NCBI RefSeq assembly: GCF_900105735.1
Contig: NZ_LT629793.1
Coordinates: forward strand, 3,472,001 to 3,536,000
DNA from: Pseudomonas yamanorum
Lineage (GTDB): Bacteria; Pseudomonadota; Gammaproteobacteria; Pseudomonadales; Pseudomonadaceae
DNA: 64,000 nt
Reading direction: 5' to 3'
How positions within the stretch are numbered: position 1 is the stretch's first letter; every line of letters starts with the position of its first letter. The translations under genes and the position numbers were made by a program. Under the pieces are notes generated by a model. That model saw nothing but the letters and a program-made list of their open reading frames with translations, did not search any database and had not been told where the DNA came from. Of this stretch, positions 43,013 to 52,745 are shown in pieces.

Positions 43013-43656
43013 TGCTGGCACCGACCCTGAAACTGCGCCCGGTGATTCGCCAGACTCACGGTGAAACCCCGGCCGTGCTCACCGATATCCTTGAAGATGG
43101 CGTGAATCTCGCGGTGTGGCAGCGTCAGTTGCCGCTGCACATCGCCGAGTTCGGCGCGTTGCTGGTGGCGCTCAATGAGCCGTTGGCCGAGTCGCTGGTG
43201 GTTGAGTTGAACAGCGAAGACGCCGAGCCGAACCTGCAGGACTTCGCGTCAGGTAGCCGCGACCTTGAAGGTTACGAAGGCTTTATCGCCGATGTGTCGT
43301 GGCTGGTCAGCGCCTTTGCCTGTTTGCTGGGCGCCAAGCGCATCGGCGTGCGCCTGCGGCTGCTGGACAAAGCGATGTGCCCGCGTTTTCACGTGGACCA
43401 TGTGCCGGTGCGGCTGATCACCACTTACGCCGGTATCGGCAGCCAGTGGTTGCGCGAAGGCGTGATGGAGCGGCGGCACCTGAGCCAGGCGAGCGCGGAG
43501 CCGGAAGCGCGCATTGAGCAAATCCACTGCGGTGAAGTGGCGTTGCTCAAGGGCGAAAAATGGCACGGCAACGAAGGCTTTGGCCTGATCCACCGTTCCC
43601 CGCAGCTGCAAGCGAATGAGCGACGGTTGATCCTGACGCTGGATTGGTTGGCGTAA
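43012..43656 (+). CDS. DUF1826 protein
   Basis: A 214-aa soluble protein with a conserved core MCPRFHVDHVPVRLITTYAG, where FHVDH suggests a metal site. Matches PA5534 by position. It is coupled to zigA by a TGATG overlap, so a role with the GTPase under zinc limitation is likely. Activity unknown. Confidence 0.85.
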   Translation: MLAPTLKLRPVIRQTHGETPAVLTDILEDGVNLAVWQRQLPLHIAEFGALLVALNEPLAESLVVELNSEDAEPNLQDFASGSRDLEGYEGFIADVSWLVSAFACLLGAKRIGVRLRLLDKAMCPRFHVDHVPVRLITTYAGIGSQWLREGVMERRHLSQASAEPEARIEQIHCGEVALLKGEKWHGNEGFGLIHRSPQLQANERRLILTLDWLA

Positions 43657-43689
43657 CCGGGTAGGATCAAACCTCTCTACACGGTCTGA

Positions 43690-44664
43690 ATGATGTCCAC
43701 CATGCTGCAGAACATTCCTACCCACATGATTGCCGGGCCCTTGGGCGCCGGCAAGACCAGCCTGATCAAGCACCTGCTGGCCCAGCGCCCGGCCAACGAG
43801 CGCTGGGCGGTGTTGATCAACGAGTTCGGGCAGATTGGCCTGGATGCCGCGTTGCTCACCCGTGATGACGACGGTATTGCCCTCGGTGAAGTGGCGGGTG
43901 GTTGCCTGTGTTGCGTCAACGGTGCGCCGTTCCAGGTAGGACTGGGCCGTTTGTTGCGTAAGGCCAAGCCCGACCGGCTGTTTATCGAGCCGTCCGGGTT
44001 GGGGCATCCGGCTCAACTGCTCAAGCAATTGCGGGAAGCGCCCTGGCAGCAGGTGCTGGCGGTGCAGCCGTGCGTGCTGGTACTGGATGCCCAGGCGTTG
44101 GCGGCGGGCAAGCCATTACCTGATGCCCAACGTGAGGCATTGGCCAGCGCCGGGCTGTTGGTATTGAACAAGAATGAAGCCCTGAGTGATGCGCAGCGCC
44201 TGGTGATTCAAGGGCAATTGCCTGACCGGCCGATCTATTGGACTCAGCAGGCGCATCTACCCCTGGCGCAACTGCCGGGTTTGAACGCTCAAGCCGCAGC
44301 GGCTGTGGATAACTTCGAGGTGCCCAAAGGCGTGGGGCAAATGCCGGCCATCTGGACGGATCCGTCGGCGCCGATTTGCCTGAGTCAGGGCCAGGAGGGT
44401 GGCTGGAGCATTGGTTGGCGCTGGCATCCAAGCCAGCAATTCGACCGGCAGCGCTTGCAGCAATGGCTGGCGTTGCTGGACTGGCGGCGGGCAAAACTGG
44501 TTATCCACAGCCTCGACGGTTGGATGTCCGCCAACGCTGTGGATAACGCCATGTTGGCCTGGTTGCCCAGTGAATGGCGCCGAGATTCGCGTATCGAATT
44601 GATCTTCAGTGAAGCGCAGGATGTTGCGCAATTACAGGACGCGTTAGCCGATTGCCGTCAGTGA
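43690..44664 (+). CDS. Second COG0523 GTPase
   Basis: A 324-aa G3E GTPase with Walker A GPLGAGKTS and metal motif C72-L-C74-C75. It is shorter and only distantly similar to the neighbour ZigA, in line with PA5532. ATG at 43690, with alternatives at 43693 and 43702. The 3' end overlaps the convergent DUF3301 gene by 7 bp. Two distinct COG0523 proteins in one operon suggests separate clients. Confidence 0.9.
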   Translation: MMSTMLQNIPTHMIAGPLGAGKTSLIKHLLAQRPANERWAVLINEFGQIGLDAALLTRDDDGIALGEVAGGCLCCVNGAPFQVGLGRLLRKAKPDRLFIEPSGLGHPAQLLKQLREAPWQQVLAVQPCVLVLDAQALAAGKPLPDAQREALASAGLLVLNKNEALSDAQRLVIQGQLPDRPIYWTQQAHLPLAQLPGLNAQAAAAVDNFEVPKGVGQMPAIWTDPSAPICLSQGQEGGWSIGWRWHPSQQFDRQRLQQWLALLDWRRAKLVIHSLDGWMSANAVDNAMLAWLPSEWRRDSRIELIFSEAQDVAQLQDALADCRQ

Positions 44665-45056
44665 CGGGTCTTGCTGCTGCCATGCTCCTGGCGCCACTGG
44701 CTTAGCTCGATGATCTCGGCGCTGGGCAGTGGCGTCTTGATCTCAAACGGGTAGGGCGCCAGCTCGATTTGCGCGCTGTGGGCGCCGAACTGGGTGATGG
44801 TCCCCGGGTGCCGCGTTTCGCCGGTCACGGTGAATTCAAAGTTGTAGATCCGTGCCAAACGCCGCCGACCGCTGGCATCCTTCACAAAACCGATACGCTT
44901 CAACGCCACGGCGCCATCGAGCAGCTCAATGTCGAGCTTGGCGCAGTGCTGCTTGACCCGTTCCAGCGCCCGCTCGCGCAGGCCGTGGTTGTGCCACAGC
45001 CAGGCGGCACCGGTCGCCAGCAGCATCAGCACGAAGATATTTCCGAGGGTCAGCAT
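44658..45056 (-). CDS. DUF3301 membrane-anchored protein
   Basis: A 132-aa protein from the ATG at 45056. One N-terminal membrane helix (about 5-21), then a soluble domain with RIYNFEFTVTG and the basic pattern LARIYN of DUF3301. Unknown function. A longer frame to 45728 runs through pdxY on the other strand and is not real. Confidence 0.82.
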   Translation of the reverse strand: MLTLGNIFVLMLLATGAAWLWHNHGLRERALERVKQHCAKLDIELLDGAVALKRIGFVKDASGRRRLARIYNFEFTVTGETRHPGTITQFGAHSAQIELAPYPFEIKTPLPSAEIIELSQWRQEHGSSKTRH

Positions 45057-45173
45057 TCGATGAACTCCAACAAAGTGTGGCCAGCTTAACTGCGTCTCCG
45101 GTCTGTCGTACAGGCCGCGTTTAGTCGCATACTGCGCAGCCAGAAATTCAACCGCTTTACGGAAATCCCCTGC

Positions 45174-46046
45174 ATGAAACGTACGCCCCATCTGCTTGCG
45201 ATCCAGTCTCATGTGGTCTTTGGCCACGCCGGAAACAGCGCCGCCGTGTTCCCCATGCAACGGGTCGGGGTGAACGTGTGGCCGCTCAATACCGTGCAGT
45301 TCTCCAACCACACTCAGTATGGTCAGTGGGCGGGAGAAGTGTTGGCGCCGCAGCAAATTCCTGCACTGGTGGAAGGCATCGCGGCGATTGGCGAGCTGGG
45401 CAACTGTGATGCGGTGCTCTCCGGCTATCTGGGCAGCGCGGCCCAGGGGCGGGCGATCCTTACCGGTGTGGCGCGGATCAAGGCGATCAACCCAAAGGCT
45501 TTGTACCTGTGCGACCCGGTGATGGGCCATCCGGAGAAAGGCTGCATCGTGCCCCAGGAGGTCAGCGACTTCCTGCTGGACGAAGCGGCGGCGATGGCCG
45601 ACTTCCTGTGCCCCAACCAGTTGGAGTTGGACAGCTTTGCCGGGCGCAAGCCACAGTCGCTGTTCGATTGCCTGGGCATGGCCCGTGCGTTGCTGGCCCG
45701 TGGGCCGAAAGCGGTGTTGGTCAAGCACCTGGATTATCCCGGCAAGCTGCCGGACGGCTTCGAGATGCTACTGGTGACAGCCGAAGGCAGCTGGCACCTG
45801 CGCCGGCCGTTGCTGGCGTTCCCGCGTCAGCCGGTGGGCGTGGGTGACCTGACGTCGGGCCTGTTTTTGGCGCGGGTGTTGTTGGGCGACAGCCTGGTGG
45901 CGGCCTTTGAGTTCACCGCTGCAGCAGTGCACGAAGTGCTGCTGGAAACCCAGGCGTGCGCCAGCTATGAGCTGGAACTGGTGCGCGCCCAGGACCGGAT
46001 TGCCCATCCGCGGGTTCGCTTTGAGGCGACGCCAATAGGGCTTTAA
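45174..46046 (+). CDS. pdxY: Pyridoxal kinase
   Basis: A 290-aa ribokinase-family enzyme of vitamin B6 salvage, phosphorylating pyridoxal. [28 protein letters not shown] and the catalytic-base region [12 protein letters not shown] are characteristic. Length is standard. Confidence 0.95.
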   Translation: MKRTPHLLAIQSHVVFGHAGNSAAVFPMQRVGVNVWPLNTVQFSNHTQYGQWAGEVLAPQQIPALVEGIAAIGELGNCDAVLSGYLGSAAQGRAILTGVARIKAINPKALYLCDPVMGHPEKGCIVPQEVSDFLLDEAAAMADFLCPNQLELDSFAGRKPQSLFDCLGMARALLARGPKAVLVKHLDYPGKLPDGFEMLLVTAEGSWHLRRPLLAFPRQPVGVGDLTSGLFLARVLLGDSLVAAFEFTAAAVHEVLLETQACASYELELVRAQDRIAHPRVRFEATPIGL

Positions 46047-46528
46047 GGCCCGTCGGCCTTGATTTCCTGATAGCGCTTCTCCAGCTCCTGGCGAATCTGC
46101 CGGCGCTGTTGAGCCTGCACAAATCGGCGCTTGTCTTCGCTGTTCTGCGGTTGCAGCGGCGGTACGGCGGCCGGTTTGCGCTGGTCATCCACCGCGACCA
46201 TGGTGAAGAAGCAGCTATTGGTATGGCGCACCGAACGCTCGCGGATGTTCTCGGTGACCACCTTGATCCCCACTTCCATCGACGTGTTGCCGGTGTAGTT
46301 GACTGAGGCCAGGAAGGTCACCAGCTCGCCGACATGGATCGGCTCGCGAAAAATCACCTGGTCCACCGACAGCGTCACCACGTAACGGCCGGCATAACGG
46401 CTGGCGCAGGCGTAGGCCACTTCGTCGAGGTATTTGAGCAGCGTGCCGCCGTGCACATTGCCTGAAAAGTTGGCCATGTCAGGGGTCATCAATACTGTCA
46501 TCGACAGCTGGGCGTTTCCGGGTTCCAT
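46043..46528 (-). CDS. Acyl-CoA thioesterase (hotdog fold, YciA/BACH type)
   Basis: A 161-aa hotdog protein. The catalytic region is [20 protein letters not shown] and [16 protein letters not shown] is also conserved. It hydrolyses acyl-CoA. The C-terminal 40 residues are charged and Gln/Arg-rich. ATG at 46528; the longer frame to 46603 has no better site. Convergent 4-bp overlap with pdxY. Confidence 0.92.
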   Translation of the reverse strand: MEPGNAQLSMTVLMTPDMANFSGNVHGGTLLKYLDEVAYACASRYAGRYVVTLSVDQVIFREPIHVGELVTFLASVNYTGNTSMEVGIKVVTENIRERSVRHTNSCFFTMVAVDDQRKPAAVPPLQPQNSEDKRRFVQAQQRRQIRQELEKRYQEIKADGP

Positions 46529-46823
46529 AGCACACTCACGGGTTGTAGGCATTGGGTGGGGAGGCACCTCTGCGGGTGCTGGAATCTTTGCAGAGCCATT
46601 CATAACGGGACGCTGGGGCCCGGCTTGCCGTCACGCCCGGGGCGATCTGTTTCCATATATTGCACCGGCTTTCTGTCGCAAGTCGCGGTGTTACCCTTCA
46701 AAAGCCCGTCTCAGGGGCAATTCTTACGATCAAGGCAGACTTTTCTTTCCGTTCATTTGGACCTTTCGGGGCGAATGCGTGGAAATGGGAAAAGCGCCAG
46801 TACCCCTCAAGGAGCCCCTCGCC
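46529..46823. other. Divergent intergenic region, no gene seen
   Basis: 295 bp between the thioesterase and the antiporter. Open frames cross it but lack coding character. It should hold both promoters; I see no clear operator. Confidence 0.5.
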
Positions 46824-48587
46824 ATGCACGCCATCAGCTTTATCCAGGACCTGGCCGTGATCATGCTGGTGGCCGGGGTGGTGACGATCCTGTTCCATCG
46901 GCTCAAGCAGCCGGTGGTGTTGGGGTATATCGTCGCCGGCTTTATTATCGGCCCGCACACCCCACCGTTTGGCCTGATCCACGACGAAGACACCATCAAG
47001 ACCCTGGCCGAACTGGGGGTGATCTTCCTGATGTTCTGCCTGGGCCTGGAGTTCAGCCTGCGCAAGCTGTTCAGGGTCGGTGCCACGGCGTTCATTGCTG
47101 CGTTCCTCGAGATCATCCTGATGATCTGGATCGGCTACGAAATCGGCCGCTGGTTCGACTGGAACACCATGGACTCACTGTTCCTGGGCGCGATCCTGGC
47201 GATTTCCTCCACCACCATCATCGTCAAGGCACTCAATGACCTGAAGATGAAAAACCAGCGCTTTGCCCAGCTGATTTTTGGCGTGCTGATCGTCGAAGAC
47301 ATCCTCGGCATCGGCATCATCGCCTTGCTGTCGAGCATCGCCGTCAGCGGTTCGGTCAGCTCGGGCGAGGTGTTCTCCACCGTCGGCAAGCTGTCGTTGT
47401 TCATGATCGTCGCGCTGGTGATCGGGATCTTGCTGGTGCCACGCTTGCTGGAGTACGTAGCCAAGTTCGAAAGCAACGAAATGCTGCTGATCACCGTGCT
47501 GGGCCTGTGCTTCGGCTTCTGCCTGCTGGTGGTCAAGCTGGAATACAGCATGGTGCTGGGGGCGTTTCTGATCGGCGCGATCATGGCCGAATCCCGGCAA
47601 TTGTTGAAGATTGAACGCCTGATCGAACCGGTTCGCGACATGTTCAGTGCGATCTTCTTTGTTGCCATTGGTTTGATGATCGACCCGCAAATCCTCTTGC
47701 AATACGCCTGGCCGATCGCGGTGATTACCGTGGCCGTGGTGCTGGGGAAGATGTTGTCCTGCGGGCTGGGGGCGTTTATCGCCGGCAACGATGGCCGCAC
47801 CTCGCTGCGGGTGGGGATGGGCCTGTCACAGATTGGCGAGTTTTCATTCATCATCGCCGCGCTGGGGATGACGTTGCAGGTCACCAGCGATTTCCTGTAT
47901 CCGGTGGCGGTGGCGGTTTCTGCGATCACCACGCTGCTTACCCCGTATCTGATCCGTGGCGCTGACCCGCTGTCGCTGAAGATTGCGGCCGTGATGCCCA
48001 AGCGCATGAGCCGGGTGTTCGGGATGTATGGCGAGTGGTTGCGCAGTATTCAGCCCCAGGGCGAGGGTGCGATGCTGGCGTCGATGATCCGCAAGATCAT
48101 TTTGCAGGTGGGGGTGAATCTGGCGCTGGTAGTGGCGATCTTCTTTGCCGGCAGCTTTTTCGCGGCGCGTATTGGCAGCTACCTGGAAGGCTGGATCAGC
48201 GATCCGAGCTGGCAGAAGGCATTGATCTGGGGTGGGGCGTTGCTGCTGTCGCTGCCGTTCCTGATCGCGGCGTACCGCAAGCTCAAGGCGCTGTCGATGC
48301 TGCTGGCGGAGATGAGCGTGAAGCCGGAGATGGCTGGGCGCCACACTCAGCGCGTGCGCCGGGTGATCGCCGAAGTGATCCCGATTCTTTCGCTGCTGGT
48401 GATTTTCCTGCTATTGGCAGCCTTGTCGGCCAGTATTCTGCCGACCAACAAGTTGCTGGTGCTGATCGCCGTGGTGACGGCCGCGGTGGCCGCCGTGCTC
48501 TGGCGCTGGTTCATCCGCGTGCATACGCGGATGCAGGTCGCTTTGCTGGAGACCCTGGATAACCATAAGGACACGCCGGAGCACTAA
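46824..48587 (+). CDS. Kef/YbaL-type monovalent cation:proton antiporter
   Basis: A 587-aa CPA2 antiporter. The ATG at 46824 has AAGGAG 9 bases upstream; longer frames start inside the thioesterase. The N-terminal transport domain of about 13 helices (KQPVVLGYIVAGFIIGPHTP, FLMFCLGLEFS, GMGLSQIGEFSF) is followed by four more helices instead of a TrkA-N ligand-gating domain. Likely moves K+ or Na+ against H+. Homologue of PA5518. Confidence 0.92.
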   Translation: MHAISFIQDLAVIMLVAGVVTILFHRLKQPVVLGYIVAGFIIGPHTPPFGLIHDEDTIKTLAELGVIFLMFCLGLEFSLRKLFRVGATAFIAAFLEIILMIWIGYEIGRWFDWNTMDSLFLGAILAISSTTIIVKALNDLKMKNQRFAQLIFGVLIVEDILGIGIIALLSSIAVSGSVSSGEVFSTVGKLSLFMIVALVIGILLVPRLLEYVAKFESNEMLLITVLGLCFGFCLLVVKLEYSMVLGAFLIGAIMAESRQLLKIERLIEPVRDMFSAIFFVAIGLMIDPQILLQYAWPIAVITVAVVLGKMLSCGLGAFIAGNDGRTSLRVGMGLSQIGEFSFIIAALGMTLQVTSDFLYPVAVAVSAITTLLTPYLIRGADPLSLKIAAVMPKRMSRVFGMYGEWLRSIQPQGEGAMLASMIRKIILQVGVNLALVVAIFFAGSFFAARIGSYLEGWISDPSWQKALIWGGALLLSLPFLIAAYRKLKALSMLLAEMSVKPEMAGRHTQRVRRVIAEVIPILSLLVIFLLLAALSASILPTNKLLVLIAVVTAAVAAVLWRWFIRVHTRMQVALLETLDNHKDTPEH

Positions 48588-48601
48588 ATGGGCCTGAGGT
48601 T

Positions 48602-48653
48602 GGGGCTGCTTCGCAGCCCAGCGCGAGCAAGCTCGCTCGCCACTACAAGCGCC
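48602..48653. repeat. Single REP unit
   Basis: GGGGCTGCTTCGCAGCCC followed by GCGAGCAAGCTCGCTCGC, two short hairpins of the dispersed Pseudomonas REP type, 15 bp after the antiporter stop. Confidence 0.75.
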
Positions 48654-48671
48654 CTCGGCACACCGTAGGTA

Positions 48672-49079
48672 TCAGCTTTCCAGCCAGACGTCCCGGGCCC
48701 AGTGCCACACCGATTCCCAGGTTTCTTCGGTGACGAGTTCTTCTTCGCCGGACCACAGCACCACGGTGCCGTCTTCTTCGACGCAGTAGTAATCGTCGCC
48801 GTCCTGGCAGATCGGGATCATGCTGCGGTCAACACCGGCATCCCAGGCGTTGGCGGCAACGTCTGGCAGGTAGGTGTGGGACTGTGGGTCGGTGACGGTC
48901 ACCGGCTCCAGGCTGCCGTAGACCACGTCGCTGACGGTCAGCAGGAATTCACGGAAGACGAACGGAATATCGATGAACAGTTGTTCCTCGATTTCCACCA
49001 GTTGGTCTTCGTCAGGCAGCTCCAGAGGAACCGGTACCGGTTCGTTGGCTTCACGCAATTGTTCGATAACTTCTTCCAC
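48672..49079 (-). CDS. SMI1/KNR4 (SUKH) family protein
   Basis: A 135-aa acidic protein. LPDEDQLVEIEEQLFIDIPF, FREFLLTVSD and a late trp-rich segment match the SUKH fold, used in toxin immunity and other binding roles. No toxin gene is adjacent and its homologues seem core in Pseudomonas, so a housekeeping role is more likely. Confidence 0.85.
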   Translation of the reverse strand: MEEVIEQLREANEPVPVPLELPDEDQLVEIEEQLFIDIPFVFREFLLTVSDVVYGSLEPVTVTDPQSHTYLPDVAANAWDAGVDRSMIPICQDGDDYYCVEEDGTVVLWSGEEELVTEETWESVWHWARDVWLES

Positions 49080-49161
49080 GGCCGGGATCCTCTTGCTAGA
49101 TGACGCGGTTTATAGGGGCGTTTTATACAGTAGCTCGCTATAAGTGCAACCGTGAAATAGA

Positions 49162-49188
49162 AAACCCCGGACAAGTCCGGGGTTTTTG
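49162..49188 (-). terminator. Bidirectional terminator
   Basis: AAAACCCCGGAC-AA-GTCCGGGGTTTTT, an 8-bp GC stem with A and T runs on both sides, 28 bp after the Tim44-domain gene's stop. Confidence 0.9.
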
Positions 49189-49215
49189 TTACTGCATACT
49201 CGAAGCGAGCAGGGA

Positions 49216-50091
49216 TCAGCCGTTCTGGCGGATACCGGCGACCAGCCAAGGCTGGTTTTCGCCTTGTGGGCGTTCCATGTTCCAGCTTTCGCTGAACACT
49301 TCGCCCTGGTCAAAACGCGAAGTCTTCGACACGCCGCTGAAGGTCAGGGTGGCGATGGTCTTGTCGGCGCGGTCATCCACACCTTCAAGCTGCACTTTCA
49401 GGTCTTCGATGTAGGTCGACTGGAAGCCGTCGCCCAGGTCAGCACGTTCGCGCTTGAGGAATTCCAGCAATTGCGGGGTCACGAACTCGGCGATCTTGTC
49501 CATTTCGTTGGCGTCCCAGTGTTGCTGCAGGGACTGGAAGTGGCTGCGGGCCGCTTCGACGAAACGCTCTTCGTTGAACCAGGCTGGCGCGTTGATCACC
49601 GGACGAGCGGCGGCAGGAGCCGCCGAACCACCGAAGATCGAACCCATTGCAGCAGGCTTCTGCTCGAACACTTCACGCTGCATCGGCGCGCCAGCCGGAG
49701 CCATGTGCTCCTGCTGCTTGCGGCGACGGGCGGCGATAAAGCGGAAGATCAGGAAGGCGATGACCGCCATGATCAGGATGTCGAAGATCTGCATGCCCTG
49801 GAAGCCGCCGCCCATGAACATGGAGGCGAGCAGGCCACCGGCCGCGATACCGGCCAGAGGGCCCAACCAGCGCGAAGCACCGCCAGCCTTGGCAGCAGCG
49901 CCTGCGGCACCGGCCGCGCCAGCGGTCGCAGCTGCGCCGCCCATGCCGCCGCCGGATGGGGCCATTTGGCTGGTCTGGTGGCTCGGGGCCGAGCCCATGG
50001 ATTTGCCGCCACCGAAGCGCTTGGCGTTGGCGTCGAGGCTCATCGTCAGGCCGATGCACAACGCCATGGCGATGCTAAGAAAACGTTTCAT
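49216..50091 (-). CDS. Tim44-like domain protein
   Basis: A 291-aa envelope protein: signal peptide about 1-23, a Gly/Ala-rich low-complexity stretch (about 48-70), one or two membrane segments (about 78-120) and a C-terminal Tim44-like domain (about 170-290). ATG at 50091. Widespread in Proteobacteria; role in bacteria unclear, perhaps protein interaction at the membrane. Confidence 0.88.
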   Translation of the reverse strand: MKRFLSIAMALCIGLTMSLDANAKRFGGGKSMGSAPSHQTSQMAPSGGGMGGAAATAGAAGAAGAAAKAGGASRWLGPLAGIAAGGLLASMFMGGGFQGMQIFDILIMAVIAFLIFRFIAARRRKQQEHMAPAGAPMQREVFEQKPAAMGSIFGGSAAPAAARPVINAPAWFNEERFVEAARSHFQSLQQHWDANEMDKIAEFVTPQLLEFLKRERADLGDGFQSTYIEDLKVQLEGVDDRADKTIATLTFSGVSKTSRFDQGEVFSESWNMERPQGENQPWLVAGIRQNG

Positions 50092-50183
50092 AAAGGGAAT
50101 TCCCATTTGTGGATTGCACGCGCGCCATGTTGCACAGGTGTGATGTCAGTGGCTAGCGGCATAGTGTTTCGGGCTTTTGCGTA

Positions 50184-50229
50184 GGGCCAATACCGAATCG
50201 TCTGTAGGACTTAGTACAGATATTGGCCC
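50184..50229. other. Large imperfect hairpin between uvrD and the Tim44 gene
   Basis: GGGCCAATA (50184-50192) pairs with TATTGGCCC (50221-50229), and CTGTA pairs with TACAG inside it. No T-run follows on either strand, so it is not a classical terminator. Confidence 0.45.
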
Positions 50230-50282
50230 CACCGCTGCCAAATACAAGGGCGGGGCAACATCCTTCATGTTCTGCAGTTGTT

Positions 50283-52466
50283 TCAGATTGCTTCGAGCTT
50301 GGCGTAGCCCATCATCAGCCACTTGCTGCCTTCGGCGAAGTTCACCTGCACCCGGGCTTGGGCGCCGGCGCCTTCGAAGTTGAGGATCACGCCTTCGCCG
50401 AAGATCGCATGCTTGACCTGCTGGCCAAGGCTGAACGGTGTTTCGGGGATTTCCGAGCCGGCGAACATGCTGCTGGAGTTCTGCTGCTGGCCGCCGCCGA
50501 ATGGTCGGCTGACGCTGTTTGACAGGCGCACTTCCTGAATCAGCCCTTTCGGCACTTCACGTACGAAGCGCGAGACCTTGTTGTAGGTCTCACTGCCGTA
50601 CAGGCGCCGCGTTTCGGCGTAGGTCATCACCAGGTTCTGCATGGCCCGGGTGATGCCCACATAGGCCAGGCGGCGCTCCTCTTCCAGGCGGCCGGGCTCT
50701 TCCAGACTCATCTTGTGGGGGAACAGGCCTTCTTCCATACCCACCAGGAACACGTACGGGAATTCCAGGCCCTTGGCGCTGTGCAAGGTCATCAGCTGGA
50801 TGCTGTCTTCGTGCTCGTCAGCCTGGGTGTCGCCGGCCTCCAGCGAAGCATGGCCGAGGAATGCCGCCAGTGGCGTCAGGTCTTCGTCCTCTTCATTGTT
50901 TTCGAACGCGCGGGCGGCGCTGACCAGTTCCTCAAGGTTTTCTACCCGGGCCTGGCCTTTCTCGCCTTTTTCCGCTTCGTGGTAGGCGATCAGGCCGGAC
51001 TGCTCGATCACGGTCTGGGTCATCAGGTGCAGGGGCATTTCCATGCACTTGGCGGCCAGGTTCTCGATCAGCTCGACAAACACGCTCAACGCACCGGCCG
51101 CACGGCCGGTCAGGCCCTTGTTGGCGATCAGCAGGCGCATGGCTTCCCACATCGACACATCGCTGTGGCGTGCATGGTCGCGAATCGCCTCGACGGTCTT
51201 CTCGCCAATGCCGCGGGCCGGGATATTGATCACCCGCTCCAGCGCCGCATCGTTGCCGCGACCTTCCAGCAAGCGCAGGTAGGCCATGGCGTTCTTGATT
51301 TCAGCACGTTCGAAGAAGCGCTGGCCGCCATAGATACGGTACGGAATGCGCTCGCGCAGCAAGGCCTCTTCCAGCACCCGTGATTGGGCGTTAGAACGAT
51401 AAAGAATCGCGATATCGCTGCGGGCCAGGCCGGTTTTCAGGGCGCTTTCGATGGTTTCCACCACGTAGCGCGCTTCATCGTGTTCGTTGAAGGCGGCGTA
51501 CAGGTTGATCGCCTCGCCTTCGCCGCCGTCGGTCCACAGCTCTTTGCCCAGGCGCCCGGTGTTGTTGGCGATCAAGGCGTTGGCGGCCTTGAGAATCCCG
51601 GCGGTGGAGCGGTAGTTCTGCTCCAGGCGAATGGTTTCGGCGTCCGGGAAGTCGTCGCTGTACTGGTAGATGTTCTCGATTTTCGCGCCACGCCAGCCGT
51701 AGATCGACTGGTCGTCGTCGCCCACCACCATCAAGCTGTCGCCGCCTTTGGCCAGCAGGCGCAACCAGGCGTACTGCACGGCGTTGGTGTCCTGGAACTC
51801 GTCCACCAGGATGTGGCGGAAACGCTTCTGGTAGTGCGCCAGCAAGCCCGGGTTGTCGCGCCACAGGTCGAGGGCGCGCAACAGCAGTTCGGAGAAGTCG
51901 ATCACACCGGCGCGTTGGCAAGCCACTTCATAGGCTTCATAAATGCTGCGCATGGTGGCCAGGAACAGGTCACCGCTGGCCTGGATATGTTGCGGGCGCA
52001 GGCCTTCATCTTTCTGGCCATTGATAAACCACTGGGCCTGACGGACCGGCCAGCGTTGTTCGTCCAGGCCCAGCTCGCGGATCACCCGCTTGACCAGGCG
52101 TTGCTGGTCGTCGCTGTCGAGAATCTGGAAGGTCTGGCTCAGGCCGGCTTCCTGCCAATGGGCCCGCAGCAGGCGGTGCGCCAGACCGTGGAAGGTGCCC
52201 ACCCACATGCCGGCCGGGCTGATGCCCATCAACTGCTCGATGCGATGACGCATCTCCGCAGCGGCCTTGTTGGTGAAGGTCACCGACAGGATGGAGTGAG
52301 GCGAGGCGTTCTCGACCTGGATCAACCAGGCGATACGGTGCACCAGCACTCGGGTTTTACCGGAGCCAGCACCGGCCAGGACCAACTGACGGCCAACGGG
52401 GGCAGCTACGGCCTGGCGTTGGGCATCGTTGAGGGAGTTCAGCAAAAGGGAGAGATCATCGCGCAT
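50283..52466 (-). CDS. uvrD: DNA helicase II UvrD
   Basis: A 727-aa superfamily 1A 3'-5' helicase for nucleotide excision and mismatch repair. Motif I GAGSGKT, motif II VDEFQDTN, motif III VGDDDQSIYGWRGA, motif IV QNYRST, motif V LMTLHSAKGLEFP and motif VI YVGITRA are all present; the C-terminal SH3-like tail is intact. Homologue of PA5443. Confidence 0.97.
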   Translation of the reverse strand: MRDDLSLLLNSLNDAQRQAVAAPVGRQLVLAGAGSGKTRVLVHRIAWLIQVENASPHSILSVTFTNKAAAEMRHRIEQLMGISPAGMWVGTFHGLAHRLLRAHWQEAGLSQTFQILDSDDQQRLVKRVIRELGLDEQRWPVRQAQWFINGQKDEGLRPQHIQASGDLFLATMRSIYEAYEVACQRAGVIDFSELLLRALDLWRDNPGLLAHYQKRFRHILVDEFQDTNAVQYAWLRLLAKGGDSLMVVGDDDQSIYGWRGAKIENIYQYSDDFPDAETIRLEQNYRSTAGILKAANALIANNTGRLGKELWTDGGEGEAINLYAAFNEHDEARYVVETIESALKTGLARSDIAILYRSNAQSRVLEEALLRERIPYRIYGGQRFFERAEIKNAMAYLRLLEGRGNDAALERVINIPARGIGEKTVEAIRDHARHSDVSMWEAMRLLIANKGLTGRAAGALSVFVELIENLAAKCMEMPLHLMTQTVIEQSGLIAYHEAEKGEKGQARVENLEELVSAARAFENNEEDEDLTPLAAFLGHASLEAGDTQADEHEDSIQLMTLHSAKGLEFPYVFLVGMEEGLFPHKMSLEEPGRLEEERRLAYVGITRAMQNLVMTYAETRRLYGSETYNKVSRFVREVPKGLIQEVRLSNSVSRPFGGGQQQNSSSMFAGSEIPETPFSLGQQVKHAIFGEGVILNFEGAGAQARVQVNFAEGSKWLMMGYAKLEAI

Positions 52467-52745
52467 CGGCGCATTCTAGGGTGCCCGGGAGAGTCGGGCA
52501 AATCCCAATGCCGGATGGTCGCGGGAAAACTTCAGGGCCCGCACTGGATAAGGCAACAATCTATTCACGGTGATGACCGGTCGGTCATCGCCCACAGCCC
52601 GCGCCCTGTCTCACTCAAGCTGTCTGGCTCCAAGGTTTGCGCCTGATTATCGCGCTGTTTTTATGACGTGGAGCAGTTTGGCCCGAGCGTTTGCTTGTGT
52701 ATGCTCCGTCGACGTTTCGGGCTCACCATTATAAGAACACTGCCT
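52467..52745. promoter_or_regulatory. Divergent promoter region with dyad
   Basis: 279 bp between uvrD and the GGDEF/EAL gene. A perfect 7-bp inverted repeat GATGACC-GGTC-GGTCATC lies at 52572-52589 and could be an operator. No gene seen; an in-frame extension of the downstream gene to 52668 lacks support. Confidence 0.4.

Noticed and set aside
46434..46823. Extension of the antiporter gene by 130 codons
   Set aside because: The extension begins inside the thioesterase gene and lacks membrane character; ATG 46824 has a strong ribosome-binding site.
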